A program made the translations under genes and the position numbers. DNA of 64,000 nt from Yoonia sp. R2331. Lineage in GTDB: Bacteria; Pseudomonadota; Alphaproteobacteria; Rhodobacterales; Rhodobacteraceae. The notes under the pieces are model-generated. The model was not told where the DNA came from. It saw nothing but the letters and a program-made list of their open reading frames with translations, and ran no database searches. Positions 54,157 through 62,749 of the stretch are shown here, one piece after another (positions within the stretch are counted from its first letter, which is position 1; every line of letters starts with the position of its first letter). The stretch spans positions 744,001 to 808,000 of the forward strand of contig NZ_JBGCUN010000001.1 of the NCBI RefSeq assembly GCF_041103235.1, read 5' to 3'.

Positions 54157-55566
54157 ATGCTCAACCCCGCCGATGATGCCTTTATCGCCAAGCTGCGCGA
54201 TCTCCTGCCAGTGGCCGCTTTCAAAGCCAATGGCTCAGCCTATCTGACCGAACCGCGTGGCCGTTGGCAGGGGCAGGGTCTGATCGTCGCACCGGCAACC
54301 ACCGAAGAGGTGGCGACGGTAGTCGGCGCCTGCAATGCGGCCCGCATCGGGGTTGTGCCATATAGCGGTGGCACCGGGCTGGTCGGTGGGCAGATCATGC
54401 CCGAAGGCCCCGTTCCTGTTGTGCTTTCACTTGAGCGGATGAACAAGATCCGCGCCGTCTATCCGCTTGAAAATACGATGATTGTGGATGCGGGTGTGAT
54501 CCTTGCGGATGTGCAGAACGCGGCGGTTCAGGCGGGCAGACTGTTCCCCTTATCGCTTGCCTCCGAAGGGTCCGCGAGGATTGGTGGGCTGCTGTCCACC
54601 AATGCCGGTGGGGTGAACGTGCTGCGCTATGGAAACGCCCGTGCGCAATGTCTGGGGCTCGAGGTCGTGCGCCCCGATGGCACAATCTGGCACGGGCTGT
54701 CGCGGTTGCGCAAAGACAATACCGGCTATGACCTGCGCAACTTGATGATCGGGGCCGAAGGGACGCTGGGCGTCATCACCGGTGCGGCCTTGCGTCTGGC
54801 GCCACAGCCCGCAGACGTCGGCGCCGCCATGATGGCCGTGGCGTCACCTGCCGCTGCACTGGAACTCCTCTCTCTGGCGCAAGCGCAGTTGGGAGATGCG
54901 GTGTCTGCTTTTGAGTTGATCCACAGGCAAGGGTTTGATTTCTTGGCTGAAACCGGGCCAGAGGTGCGATTGCCATTTGCGGATTTGCCAGAGTGGATGG
55001 TGCTGGTTGACCTTGGCATGCCCCAAGGGCTGGCCCCGGACACAGCGCTCGAACGGCTCTTTGTGGCGGGAGTTGAGGCTGGGTTGGTCAGCGATGGCGT
55101 GATCGCGCAATCCCGGGCTGACCGGCAGGCGTTCTGGCACATCCGCGAGAGCATTCCCGAAGCGAACCGCCGTATAGGATCGGTCAGCAGCCATGACATC
55201 GCGTTGCCATTGGGGGCCGTGGCGGAGTTCATCGAGAAGGGGCGTGTCGTGATTGGTGACCTTGGCGATTTCCGGATCAATTGCTTTGGCCATCTGGGGG
55301 ATGGAAACCTGCACTACAACGTGTTCCCGGTCCCGGGGCGCAGCAGGGACGATCATCTGGGTGATCGCGAGGCTATCAAGACGGCCATTCATGATCTGAC
55401 CCATCAAATGGGCGGATCTGTCAGCGCCGAACACGGGATCGGACGGTTGAAAGTGGCCGACCTACAGACCTATGGCGATCCGGCGAAATTGATGATGATG
55501 CGCGCGATCAAGGCAGCCCTTGATCCGGCAGGCATCATGAACCCCGGTACCGTCTTGCCAGCCTGA
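54157..55566 (+). CDS. FAD-linked D-2-hydroxyacid dehydrogenase (GlcD/D2HGDH family)
   Basis: Flavoenzyme of 469 residues. The PCMH-type FAD domain has VPYSGGTGLVGGQI (about residues 67-80) and GLLSTNAGG, and the C-terminal oxidase domain has HLGDGNLHYNVF and SAEHGIGRLK. It oxidises a D-2-hydroxyacid such as D-lactate, glycolate or 2-hydroxyglutarate to the oxoacid. The ATG at 54157 has GGAG 6 bases upstream. It follows RraA in the same direction but with a 55-base gap, so joint transcription is uncertain. Confidence 0.92.
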   Translation: MLNPADDAFIAKLRDLLPVAAFKANGSAYLTEPRGRWQGQGLIVAPATTEEVATVVGACNAARIGVVPYSGGTGLVGGQIMPEGPVPVVLSLERMNKIRAVYPLENTMIVDAGVILADVQNAAVQAGRLFPLSLASEGSARIGGLLSTNAGGVNVLRYGNARAQCLGLEVVRPDGTIWHGLSRLRKDNTGYDLRNLMIGAEGTLGVITGAALRLAPQPADVGAAMMAVASPAAALELLSLAQAQLGDAVSAFELIHRQGFDFLAETGPEVRLPFADLPEWMVLVDLGMPQGLAPDTALERLFVAGVEAGLVSDGVIAQSRADRQAFWHIRESIPEANRRIGSVSSHDIALPLGAVAEFIEKGRVVIGDLGDFRINCFGHLGDGNLHYNVFPVPGRSRDDHLGDREAIKTAIHDLTHQMGGSVSAEHGIGRLKVADLQTYGDPAKLMMMRAIKAALDPAGIMNPGTVLPA

Positions 55567-55659
55567 GCCAAAGGGGCGGCTGCGCCGCACGACATTCTGG
55601 TGTGTGTGGCCCCCGCGCGCCTGTTTACCGGAGTGTTGCGCGGGTTGCATGTGCGGGAG

Positions 55660-55695
55660 CCTGCGGCGCGCATATTTTCATTCAAAAGAAAGACC
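55660..55695 (+). repeat. Intergenic CGGCG-ATATTTT-AGAAAG element, left copy
   Basis: Sequence of the same type as at 1200-1253: a GC-rich hairpin arm (TGCGCG at 55637-55642 pairs with CGCGCA at 55667-55672), then ATATTTTCATT and AAAAGAAAG. Its bases 55670-55692 are repeated exactly on the other strand at 55824-55846. It probably works as terminator for the upstream dehydrogenase gene. Confidence 0.6.
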
Positions 55696-55822
55696 AAGTT
55701 AAGGGCTTTGTAACCACGTTCGGCCAAGCTGAATGCGCGGTACAGGCAGGCATGCCGATGACCGCTGACGAAGAAAGACGCGATCGCGCCCGGCGCACCT
55801 GGTGACAAGGGGCCGGTCGCGC

Positions 55823-55871
55823 ACTTTCTTTTGAATGAAAATATGCCGGGGGTGCGGGGGCTGGCCCCCGC
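55823..55871 (-). repeat. Intergenic element, right inverted copy, with terminator hairpin behind apt
   Basis: On the minus strand, after the apt stop, comes GCGGGGGC/GCCCCCGC (55854-55871) with a very short loop, followed by GGCATATTTTCATT and AAAAGAAAG. The latter 23 bases mirror the left copy exactly. A terminator for apt is the simplest reading. Confidence 0.65.
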
Positions 55872-55889
55872 GTGGTCTGGACCTGCGCC

Positions 55890-56420
55890 CTAGTCGCCCT
55901 CAAAGGCGCAGAGGGTGTGGACATCCATGCCAAGTGCTTCCAGCTTTTTACGGCCACCAAGATCGGGCAGATCAATGACAAAAGCACATCCCATGACCAC
56001 GGCGCCCATGCGCTCGATCAGTTTAATGCCTGCCTCTGCTGTGCCGCCGGTTGCCAGTAGGTCATCGACCATCAGAACGTTTTCGCCGGCCTGCAGCGCG
56101 TCGTCGTGCACTTCCATGACTGCCTCGCCATATTCCAGCGTGTAGGCCTGTTCGATGGTTTGTCCTGGCAGCTTGCCCTTTTTGCGGATCGGCACAAAAC
56201 CGACCGAAAGCTGATGCGCGATGGCGCCGCCCAGAATGAAACCGCGCGCTTCGAGCCCAACGACGCGATCAATGGGCTGACCCGCATAGGGGTGCAGTAA
56301 TTGATCAATCGCGATGCGAAAGCCGCGCGGATCCGCGAAGAGCGTGGTGACATCGCGGAACATGATCCCGGGCTTGGGAAAATCCGGTATCGTGCGGATG
56401 TAGTCAGAAACAGTTTTCAT
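55890..56420 (-). CDS. apt: Adenine phosphoribosyltransferase
   Basis: Makes AMP from adenine and PRPP. The 176 residues include the PRPP-binding motif [14 protein letters not shown] (about residues 118-131) and the N-terminal [13 protein letters not shown] segment. The start overlaps the mtnP stop (ATGA), so adenine freed from methylthioadenosine by MtnP is recycled directly. Confidence 0.96.
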   Translation of the reverse strand: MKTVSDYIRTIPDFPKPGIMFRDVTTLFADPRGFRIAIDQLLHPYAGQPIDRVVGLEARGFILGGAIAHQLSVGFVPIRKKGKLPGQTIEQAYTLEYGEAVMEVHDDALQAGENVLMVDDLLATGGTAEAGIKLIERMGAVVMGCAFVIDLPDLGGRKKLEALGMDVHTLCAFEGD

Positions 56421-57298
56421 TGGGGTGCTTTCAGTGAAAGGACGCGGCCTGCGACAGCATCAAGTTTAGAGATCAGCACAGGATCACGGTTTTGGGCGGC
56501 GGTCATGATGGCATTGTCAAGCGCGCGGTCGCAGCCATGCGGGCAGGCTGTGCGGGTGTCGGGCAGGGCGTCGGCCAATGCAAGGACAAGATCACGGGCC
56601 TTGGTGCCATTGCCTTGCAAAGTGGCGATTACGTCAGCGACGTCGACCGCGCCGTGATCGGGGTGCCAGCTGTCGTAATCGGTGATCATGGCGACAGAGG
56701 CATAGCAAAGCTCTGCTTCGCGGGCGAGTTTCGCCTCTGGCATATTGGTCATGCCGATCACATCACAGCCCCAAGCGCGATACATCAGGCTTTCGGCACG
56801 GGACGAGAATTGCGGCCCCTCCATCGCAAGGTAGGTGCCGCCATCGTGCATCGTGACACCGGCTGTTTGGCCCGCAGTCAGGCAAGCGGAAGACAAGCGC
56901 GGGCAGGTGGGGTGGGCCACGCTGACATGGGCCACGCAGCCGGTCCCGAAGAACGACTTTTCGCGTGCAAAGGTGCGGTCAATAAATTGATCAACAACGA
57001 CAAAATCGCCGGGGGCCATATCTTCGCGGAACGACCCGCAGGCGCTGATACTGACCACATCGGTGACACCAAGTCGCTTGAGAGCATCGATATTTGCGCG
57101 GTAGGGCACCGTGGTTGGGCTGTGGACGTGGCCGCGACCGTGGCGCGGCAGGAACACCACGGAAAGGCCAGACAAAACGCCGGTCAGCACAGAATCCGAC
57201 GGTGCGCCCCAGGGGCTGTCGACTGTGACCCAGCGCGCATTTTGCAAACCGGGGATGTCATAGAGTCCAGATCCACCGATTATCCCCAGCTTTGTCAT
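56417..57298 (-). CDS. mtnP: S-methyl-5'-thioadenosine phosphorylase
   Basis: Splits methylthioadenosine to adenine and methylthioribose-1-phosphate. 293 residues with [11 protein letters not shown] (residues 3-13), the phosphate loop [19 protein letters not shown] and the base-site region [13 protein letters not shown] (about 178-190). The operon with apt supports MTA over general purine phosphorylase activity. Its start is only 33 bases from the divergent gene at 57332. Confidence 0.94.
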   Translation of the reverse strand: MTKLGIIGGSGLYDIPGLQNARWVTVDSPWGAPSDSVLTGVLSGLSVVFLPRHGRGHVHSPTTVPYRANIDALKRLGVTDVVSISACGSFREDMAPGDFVVVDQFIDRTFAREKSFFGTGCVAHVSVAHPTCPRLSSACLTAGQTAGVTMHDGGTYLAMEGPQFSSRAESLMYRAWGCDVIGMTNMPEAKLAREAELCYASVAMITDYDSWHPDHGAVDVADVIATLQGNGTKARDLVLALADALPDTRTACPHGCDRALDNAIMTAAQNRDPVLISKLDAVAGRVLSLKAPQ

Positions 57299-57331
57299 CT
57301 TTTCGCCCCTTGCGACCGGTAGCCGAACGTC

Positions 57332-57994
57332 ATGACGCTACACAACCAAAGCTTGCCGGGCGTGACAAGCCCACACGCGCACAGACGACTGCCCTGGTGG
57401 TGGGCCGCTCTGTGGTTGGTTGGGTTTGTTGCAGGGCTGATTGTCATGCTGTTTGTCGCAATTGTGCCTAGCGGCGTGATTTATGCCCCCGGCATTGCAA
57501 CAGCGTTCCATTGGCCGATCATTGCAGTGGCCGCCGCCTACGGGGGTGTGACTGCATTGGCAGGTCACCGTCTGGAAACCTGGCGCATGGCGATGTGGGG
57601 AGAGTTTTGGGGTCCCCAAATGATGGGGTTGTTTCTGGCCGTCGCCGCAGGTTTTGCCGGGTGGATGCATCTGCACCTGACGTTGCCGCTTGTGTTTTTG
57701 TTGGTGCCGTCAGATCGGTTTGAAATGCAGGTTGAGATTGAGGCCATCAGAGGTGGCGGCAAGGCTGAGGCTGGGATCGAGCAGGTGGTGCTTGATTTTG
57801 CGGGACAGCCGCACCTGCCTTACGAAGCTGTATTTGCGGGCATGGGGCGATTTGACCGGGTTGCCATGCCGGACGCCATGGGCTTGACGGTGCTCGCCCC
57901 CGGTTCGGTCTATACGTCGCCAGTGCCAGCCCTCATCTCTGGTCGCGGCAACGGGATTGTGCTGCATGTCGAAAGTGTCACCCTTTTGCCCTGA
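57332..57994 (+). CDS. Hypothetical membrane protein
   Basis: 220 residues, not recognised. Three hydrophobic stretches (about residues 22-50, 55-75 and 90-125) are followed by a polar C-terminal domain rich in beta-type sequence. The divergent start lies very close to mtnP, so the true start might be somewhat downstream. No neighbour suggests a function. Confidence 0.7.
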   Translation: MTLHNQSLPGVTSPHAHRRLPWWWAALWLVGFVAGLIVMLFVAIVPSGVIYAPGIATAFHWPIIAVAAAYGGVTALAGHRLETWRMAMWGEFWGPQMMGLFLAVAAGFAGWMHLHLTLPLVFLLVPSDRFEMQVEIEAIRGGGKAEAGIEQVVLDFAGQPHLPYEAVFAGMGRFDRVAMPDAMGLTVLAPGSVYTSPVPALISGRGNGIVLHVESVTLLP

Positions 57995-58089
57995 TACTGC
58001 CCGCACAAGACAATTCGCCTCAGGTGGGGTGACATCTTAACACCGTCAGGCTAGGTGGCCTCAAACGCACCAATCACAAGAGTATCGAC

Positions 58090-59712
58090 ATGGCCCGTGC
58101 CCTTTTGGCGACCTTCGCCGATAGCCTTTCCTTGACTGATCCCAGCGCACCGCTGACGCCGGGCCGGTGGAAGACAGAAATCCTGTCTGGCCTGACAGTT
58201 GCATTGGCGCTTGTGCCAGAGGCCGTGGCCTTTGCCTTTGTCGCAGGGGTGCACCCGCTGGTCGGGCTTTATGCTGCCTTTATTGTCGGTCTGATTACTG
58301 CGGTGATTGGTGGACGTCCGGGCATGATCTCTGGTGCGACGGGGGCGCTGGCAGTCGTGATGGTCAGTCTGGTCGCGCAGCACGGGGTTGAATACCTTTT
58401 TGCGACGGTCGTGCTGATGGGGTTGATCCAGATTTTTGTCGGCATCATGCGTTGGGGCAAGTTCATTCGATTGGTGCCGCATCCAGTCATGTTGGGCTTT
58501 GTGAACGGCCTTGCCATTGTGATTTTCCTTGCGCAACTGGGACAGTTTCAGGTGCCGGGATCGGCAGAACATGCGGGTCACGGAATGGCGAATGGCGATT
58601 GGCTGACGGGCATGCCGCTGATGCTGATGCTGTCGCTGACGGCGGTCACAATGGCGATCATCTGGGTCATGCCGCGTGTGACCACAGCGATCCCGGCCCC
58701 CCTTGCGGGCATTGCAATTGTTGCGGCCATTGTGATTGGTTTTGGTCTGGACGTGCCGCGCGTCGGAGATTTGGCCAGCATTGAGGGCGGACTGCCGCCT
58801 TTCCATATCCCGATGGTCCCGCTGAATTGGGAAACGTTTGAGATCATCCTGCCTTATGCGCTGATCCTTGCGGCCATTGGTCTGATCGAAAGCTTGCTGA
58901 CCCTGAACCTGGTGGGCGAAATGACCAACCAGCGTGGCGGCGCCAGCCAGGAATGCATCGCCCAGGGCGTGTCCAACACCGTGACGGGTTTCTTTGGTGG
59001 GATGGGTGGCTGTGCGATGATCGGGCAGTCAATGATCAACGTCAAATCCGGCGGCCGCACCCGCATTGCAGGGATCGCGGCGGCGCTGTTTTTGCTGGCG
59101 TTCATCCTTTTTGCCAGTGGCCTGATCGAGCAGATCCCGCTGGCCGCGCTGGTTGGCGTGATGTTCATGGTTGTGATCGGGACGTTTGCGTGGAACAGCC
59201 TGACGATCCTGCGTAAAGTGCCGCGCACCGATGCTTTTGTGACCATTTTGGTGACAATCGTGACGGTCGCCACTGACCTGGCCACGGCCGTGGTCGTCGG
59301 TGTGATCGTCAGCGCGCTGGCCTATGCCTGGCAGAACGCCACGCGCATCCACGCGATCAAGCGCGAAAGCCGCACAGAAGAGGGTGCGCAGGTCTATGAA
59401 ATTCAAGGGCCATTGTTCTTTGGCTCGTCCGATGGGTTCACAGAGATTTTCGATGTTGATGCCGACCCTGACACTGTGATTGTTGACTTTGCCAACAGCC
59501 GCGTGGCTGACCAATCCGCCTTGCAAGCGATTGAGGCTGTTGCGGCCAAGTACGAAGAGGCCGGCAAGCGGATCATGCTTCGGCATCTTAGCCGGGATTG
59601 TCACAAGTTGCTGACCAAGGCAGGTCACCTGATGGTCGATAGTGATGATGATCCCGACTATGCGATTGCGGTCGATTACGACGTGCGCACCGGCATTATT
59701 GGCGGGCACTGA
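58090..59712 (+). CDS. SulP family inorganic anion transporter
   Basis: Inner-membrane transporter of 540 residues with 12-14 helices and a C-terminal STAS domain (about residues 430-530). The N-terminal KTEILSGLTVALALVPEAVA pattern is typical, and the STAS phosphorylation-site region reads NSRVADQSALQAI. Members carry sulfate, bicarbonate or dicarboxylates; the substrate cannot be read from sequence. The 3' end overlaps the convergent desaturase gene by 17 bases. Confidence 0.93.
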   Translation: MARALLATFADSLSLTDPSAPLTPGRWKTEILSGLTVALALVPEAVAFAFVAGVHPLVGLYAAFIVGLITAVIGGRPGMISGATGALAVVMVSLVAQHGVEYLFATVVLMGLIQIFVGIMRWGKFIRLVPHPVMLGFVNGLAIVIFLAQLGQFQVPGSAEHAGHGMANGDWLTGMPLMLMLSLTAVTMAIIWVMPRVTTAIPAPLAGIAIVAAIVIGFGLDVPRVGDLASIEGGLPPFHIPMVPLNWETFEIILPYALILAAIGLIESLLTLNLVGEMTNQRGGASQECIAQGVSNTVTGFFGGMGGCAMIGQSMINVKSGGRTRIAGIAAALFLLAFILFASGLIEQIPLAALVGVMFMVVIGTFAWNSLTILRKVPRTDAFVTILVTIVTVATDLATAVVVGVIVSALAYAWQNATRIHAIKRESRTEEGAQVYEIQGPLFFGSSDGFTEIFDVDADPDTVIVDFANSRVADQSALQAIEAVAAKYEEAGKRIMLRHLSRDCHKLLTKAGHLMVDSDDDPDYAIAVDYDVRTGIIGGH

Positions 59713-60631
59713 TCCGGCGGGTGATCCGTTCGGGCAGGGGGCTCTTACGCTGGTCGCCTCGCCAGATCGGGTGAGCAACCGGGTCCTTGCTGCGCAGCAG
59801 AAAGCGCGAGATCACTGACCAGTAGGATGCAAAGTAATAGGCATGATTGCGGCGCAGATAATGGTCCCGATTTGACCGGTAAAGTGCTGGCAAGCGGAAC
59901 CAGCTGACCTGTGGATGCATGTGATGCACGACGTGGTAGTTGTTGTTCAGGAACAGCAGCGCCAGCAGCCCGCGATCCTCGATCACCACGGTGCGGCCGC
60001 GTGCGCTTTCATGGGCCTGATGTTCCAGAAAGGTGCGGATCCGCAATAGGGCCAAGCCGCCATAAGCCGCGAGCCCGTAGGCCCAAAGCGGCAAGGTGCC
60101 GACAGTGATCAGCCAAGCCAGAATGACCACACTGGCAACCGCATGCAGGCCCCAGGCCCGCAACACGGCCTTATCGCCCATGCGGATCAGCAGCCAATCT
60201 GCGTGCATGAACTTGATCTGACCGATCAATGGTCCCAAGATCATCCGCCCCAGCAACGTGTTGTTGAATTGCATCAATCCTTGCAGGGTTTTGGGCATCC
60301 GTTCCCAGATCACCGGGTCGATATAGTTGGTTTCGGGATCGTCATAAGGATCGGTCAGCATCGCATCGCGATGGTGTTCCAGATGCGTGTCGCGGAACCG
60401 CTGGTAGGGAATTGCAAGGTTGAGCGTCAGAAACACCAAGCCTTCGTTCAGGCGCTGACTACGAAACGGGTGACCATGCAGAACTTCATGCTGAAGCGAG
60501 GATTGCAGTGCCACCAGCGGCGCAAGGACGACCACGGCCAACCAGACCGATATCTCAGGAAGCCACACCGTGGCTGCCGCCCAACCGCTGTAACATAGCA
60601 CGATCAACACCAGCGTTGGCCAGTCCCGCAT
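59696..60631 (-). CDS. Fatty acid desaturase family protein
   Basis: Membrane di-iron enzyme of 311 residues. The three histidine boxes are HEVLHGH (about residue 50), HLEHH (about 84) and HVVHHMHP (about 235), the pattern of membrane desaturases and related hydroxylases. About four membrane helices flank them. Substrate class (fatty acid, sphingolipid or carotenoid) is uncertain. It overlaps the convergent sulP-type gene by 17 bases. Confidence 0.9.
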   Translation of the reverse strand: MRDWPTLVLIVLCYSGWAAATVWLPEISVWLAVVVLAPLVALQSSLQHEVLHGHPFRSQRLNEGLVFLTLNLAIPYQRFRDTHLEHHRDAMLTDPYDDPETNYIDPVIWERMPKTLQGLMQFNNTLLGRMILGPLIGQIKFMHADWLLIRMGDKAVLRAWGLHAVASVVILAWLITVGTLPLWAYGLAAYGGLALLRIRTFLEHQAHESARGRTVVIEDRGLLALLFLNNNYHVVHHMHPQVSWFRLPALYRSNRDHYLRRNHAYYFASYWSVISRFLLRSKDPVAHPIWRGDQRKSPLPERITRRISARQ

Positions 60632-60725
60632 TCCGTCCCCAATTTTCGCTGTCCCTGCGTCAGCGATAACAGATCCGTGATGTCAGGGCTTGTCAGTTAG
60701 CGCCCATTGGCATGCCGCTTTTGGA

Positions 60726-61334
60726 CTATTCCTGATCGGGACGATTCAGGCTGAACACCTCGCGCACGGTGGTGTAGTCGCGATATCCAAGCCGTGACAG
60801 CGGGTTAAATGTGGTCACGTCAAACAAGCCATCTACAATGCAATTGTCCCGCAGATGGATGCCGATCACCTCGCCAAAGATCGTTGTGTTCGCCTCGCCG
60901 GGCAGTTTCACCATCTGGGTCAGTTTGCATTCCAGCGTCGCGGGCGCACCGGCAACGCGGGGGCAATCAATCGTCTCGCACGCCGCCTTTTCGACACCGG
61001 CAAGTGCGAATTCATCAACCTCTTTGCCCCAAGGGCCAGAAGTCTGGTTCATCACATCCCGCATCGCCAATTCGACAATGTTGATCGAAAAGACGCCTGT
61101 TTCGCGGATATTGGCCGCACTGTCTTTGGTGCCGTCACGGTCAGGTTTGTCTGCCGTGGTGGCGAACATCACCTGCGGCGGGACATAAGCCACGGCATTG
61201 AAGAACGAATAGGGGGCCAGATTGTCGCTGCCATCTGATCCCCGTGTACCGATCCACGCAATCGGGCGCGGGGTGATGATAGCGTTAAAAGGGTTGTGCG
61301 GCAGCCCGTGGCCGTCTTCGGGGCGATAAAACAT
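60726..61334 (-). CDS. Flavin reductase-like domain protein
   Basis: 202 residues of the DIM6/NTAB flavin-binding family, with the FMN-binding NAIITPRPIAWIGTRG stretch (about residues 17-32) and NLAPYSFFNAVAYVPPQVMF following. Such proteins bind FMN and may act as flavin reductases or oxidoreductases. It is monocistronic, divergent from the GNAT gene. Confidence 0.88.
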   Translation of the reverse strand: MFYRPEDGHGLPHNPFNAIITPRPIAWIGTRGSDGSDNLAPYSFFNAVAYVPPQVMFATTADKPDRDGTKDSAANIRETGVFSINIVELAMRDVMNQTSGPWGKEVDEFALAGVEKAACETIDCPRVAGAPATLECKLTQMVKLPGEANTTIFGEVIGIHLRDNCIVDGLFDVTTFNPLSRLGYRDYTTVREVFSLNRPDQE

Positions 61335-61406
61335 CTGGGGTCTTTCTTTGACAAAGCCTGCCGTTTAGGTAGCGTGGCACCAAGACAGAGGCCAGTTGAA
61401 AGAAAC

Positions 61407-61907
61407 ATGCCCGCAGAGCAGATCGCACTGGCGCAGGAAACCTCCGAAGATTTTTGGGACGTTGAGGCGCTTTATGACCTCACATTCGCGCCCGGTCGCA
61501 CGGCATTGTCGTCTTATCGATTGCGCGATGATGTGGACCCGATTGCGTCCCTTTGCCTTGTGGCGCGTGATGGCGCAGGGATCCTTGCAGGTGCCGTCCG
61601 CAATTGGCCGGTCCAAATCGGTCCGGCGCGGGCGATCCTGCTGGGCCCGATTGCCGTTCATCCGACCCGTCAGGGCGAAGGGATCGCCGCGCTTCTGATG
61701 TGGCGCGCGCTGGAACTGGCCCGCGATCAGGGCTGGGACAGGGTACTGCTGGTGGGGGATGCGCCGTACTATGGACGCTTTGGGTTTGATCAGTTGACGG
61801 GTGTCAGAATGCCACCGCCCACCAACCCCGCGCGGGTCCTTGGCGCCGCGCTGACCCCCGGAGCATGGGATGGAATCGCAGGCACCGTGACCCGCGTCGG
61901 CGATTGA
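61407..61907 (+). CDS. GNAT family N-acetyltransferase (YhbS type)
   Basis: 166 residues. The acetyl-CoA motif appears as IAVHPTRQGEGIAALLMWRA (about residues 85-104), followed by VLLVGDAPYYGRFGF, the signature of the YhbS group. The ATG at 61407 is chosen over an upstream in-frame start that overlaps the divergent gene's leader. The substrate is unknown. Confidence 0.88.
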   Translation: MPAEQIALAQETSEDFWDVEALYDLTFAPGRTALSSYRLRDDVDPIASLCLVARDGAGILAGAVRNWPVQIGPARAILLGPIAVHPTRQGEGIAALLMWRALELARDQGWDRVLLVGDAPYYGRFGFDQLTGVRMPPPTNPARVLGAALTPGAWDGIAGTVTRVGD

Positions 61908-61957
61908 AATGCGTGGTTTTGCACATATCTGAGATCAAAGCGATCACAGGATAGCGC

Positions 61958-62749
61958 ATGAAGGTCATCAACCCCGACACCAACTTTCCCCCGCTTTCGC
62001 CGGAGCAGCAAGCGCAGGTCAAGGATTTGGCAATGCGGCAGAAAAAAGCGAACGGTGTGCTGATGAAGGCGGTCAACTTTGTGGGCGGTCAGGTTGAGGA
62101 TACGTTGAAACTCCTTCCCAAAGGTGCTCGTGCGCAGATTGACGACGCCGCGCGGACAGCATTGCAGAAAAGCTATGATGTCGCAGCAACTTCTCGCAGC
62201 GGACGGCTGACGGGCAAGGTGCAGTCCGATGCCGGACACAAGGTGCTTACAACCCTATCAGGGGCGCTGGGCGGGCTAGGTGGACTGCCCACCGCTTTGG
62301 CAGAGCTGCCGGTGGCAACCACCATGATCTTTCGGGCGGTCCAGGGTGTGGCTGAACACTATGGCGAGGACCCGACCACAGCAGAGACGCGGTTGGAATG
62401 CCTTGCCGTTTTTGGGGCCGGTGGACCGGGGGATGCCGATGATGGGGTGGACACCTCTTTTATCGGGGCACGATTGGGTCTGACCGGGGCGGCTGTGCAG
62501 GGGCTGATCAGCAAAGTCGCGCCGCGCTTTGCCACGATCCTAAGCCAGAAACTGGCCACGCAAGCCGTACCAGTACTGGGCGCAGCAGCAGGCGCGGGCA
62601 CGAATTATGCCTTTACCGGCTACTATGTCGAGATGGCCCATGTGCATTTTGGGTTGCGGCAGCTGGCCCGCGCGCACGGCGAAGATCAGGTATTGGATGC
62701 CTTCCACGCCGAGCTGGCCCGCGATGCGGTGCAGGTCAATGCAGGCTAG
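61958..62749 (+). CDS. EcsC family protein
   Basis: 263 residues with glycine/alanine-rich hydrophobic helices around residues 85-130 and 185-225 and the family-typical PVLGAAAGAGTNYAFTGYY stretch (about 205-223). EcsC proteins are membrane-associated and of unknown molecular function. The stop TAG overlaps the stop of convergent ptsP through the palindrome CTAG. Confidence 0.85.
   Translation: MKVINPDTNFPPLSPEQQAQVKDLAMRQKKANGVLMKAVNFVGGQVEDTLKLLPKGARAQIDDAARTALQKSYDVAATSRSGRLTGKVQSDAGHKVLTTLSGALGGLGGLPTALAELPVATTMIFRAVQGVAEHYGEDPTTAETRLECLAVFGAGGPGDADDGVDTSFIGARLGLTGAAVQGLISKVAPRFATILSQKLATQAVPVLGAAAGAGTNYAFTGYYVEMAHVHFGLRQLARAHGEDQVLDAFHAELARDAVQVNAG

Larger units (their letters stand above)
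55567..55889. other. Convergent intergenic region with inverted repeat and hairpins
   Basis: These 323 bases between two convergent genes hold no convincing protein; a 67-codon open frame at 55602-55805 overlaps the repeats and has no support. The region contains a perfect 23-base inverted repeat (55670-55692 with 55824-55846) and terminator-like hairpins on both sides, described separately. Confidence 0.7.

Noticed and set aside
55602-55805. Possible 67-residue gene between the dehydrogenase gene and apt
   Set aside because: It runs through the inverted-repeat element, has no ribosome-binding site of note and no recognisable sequence.
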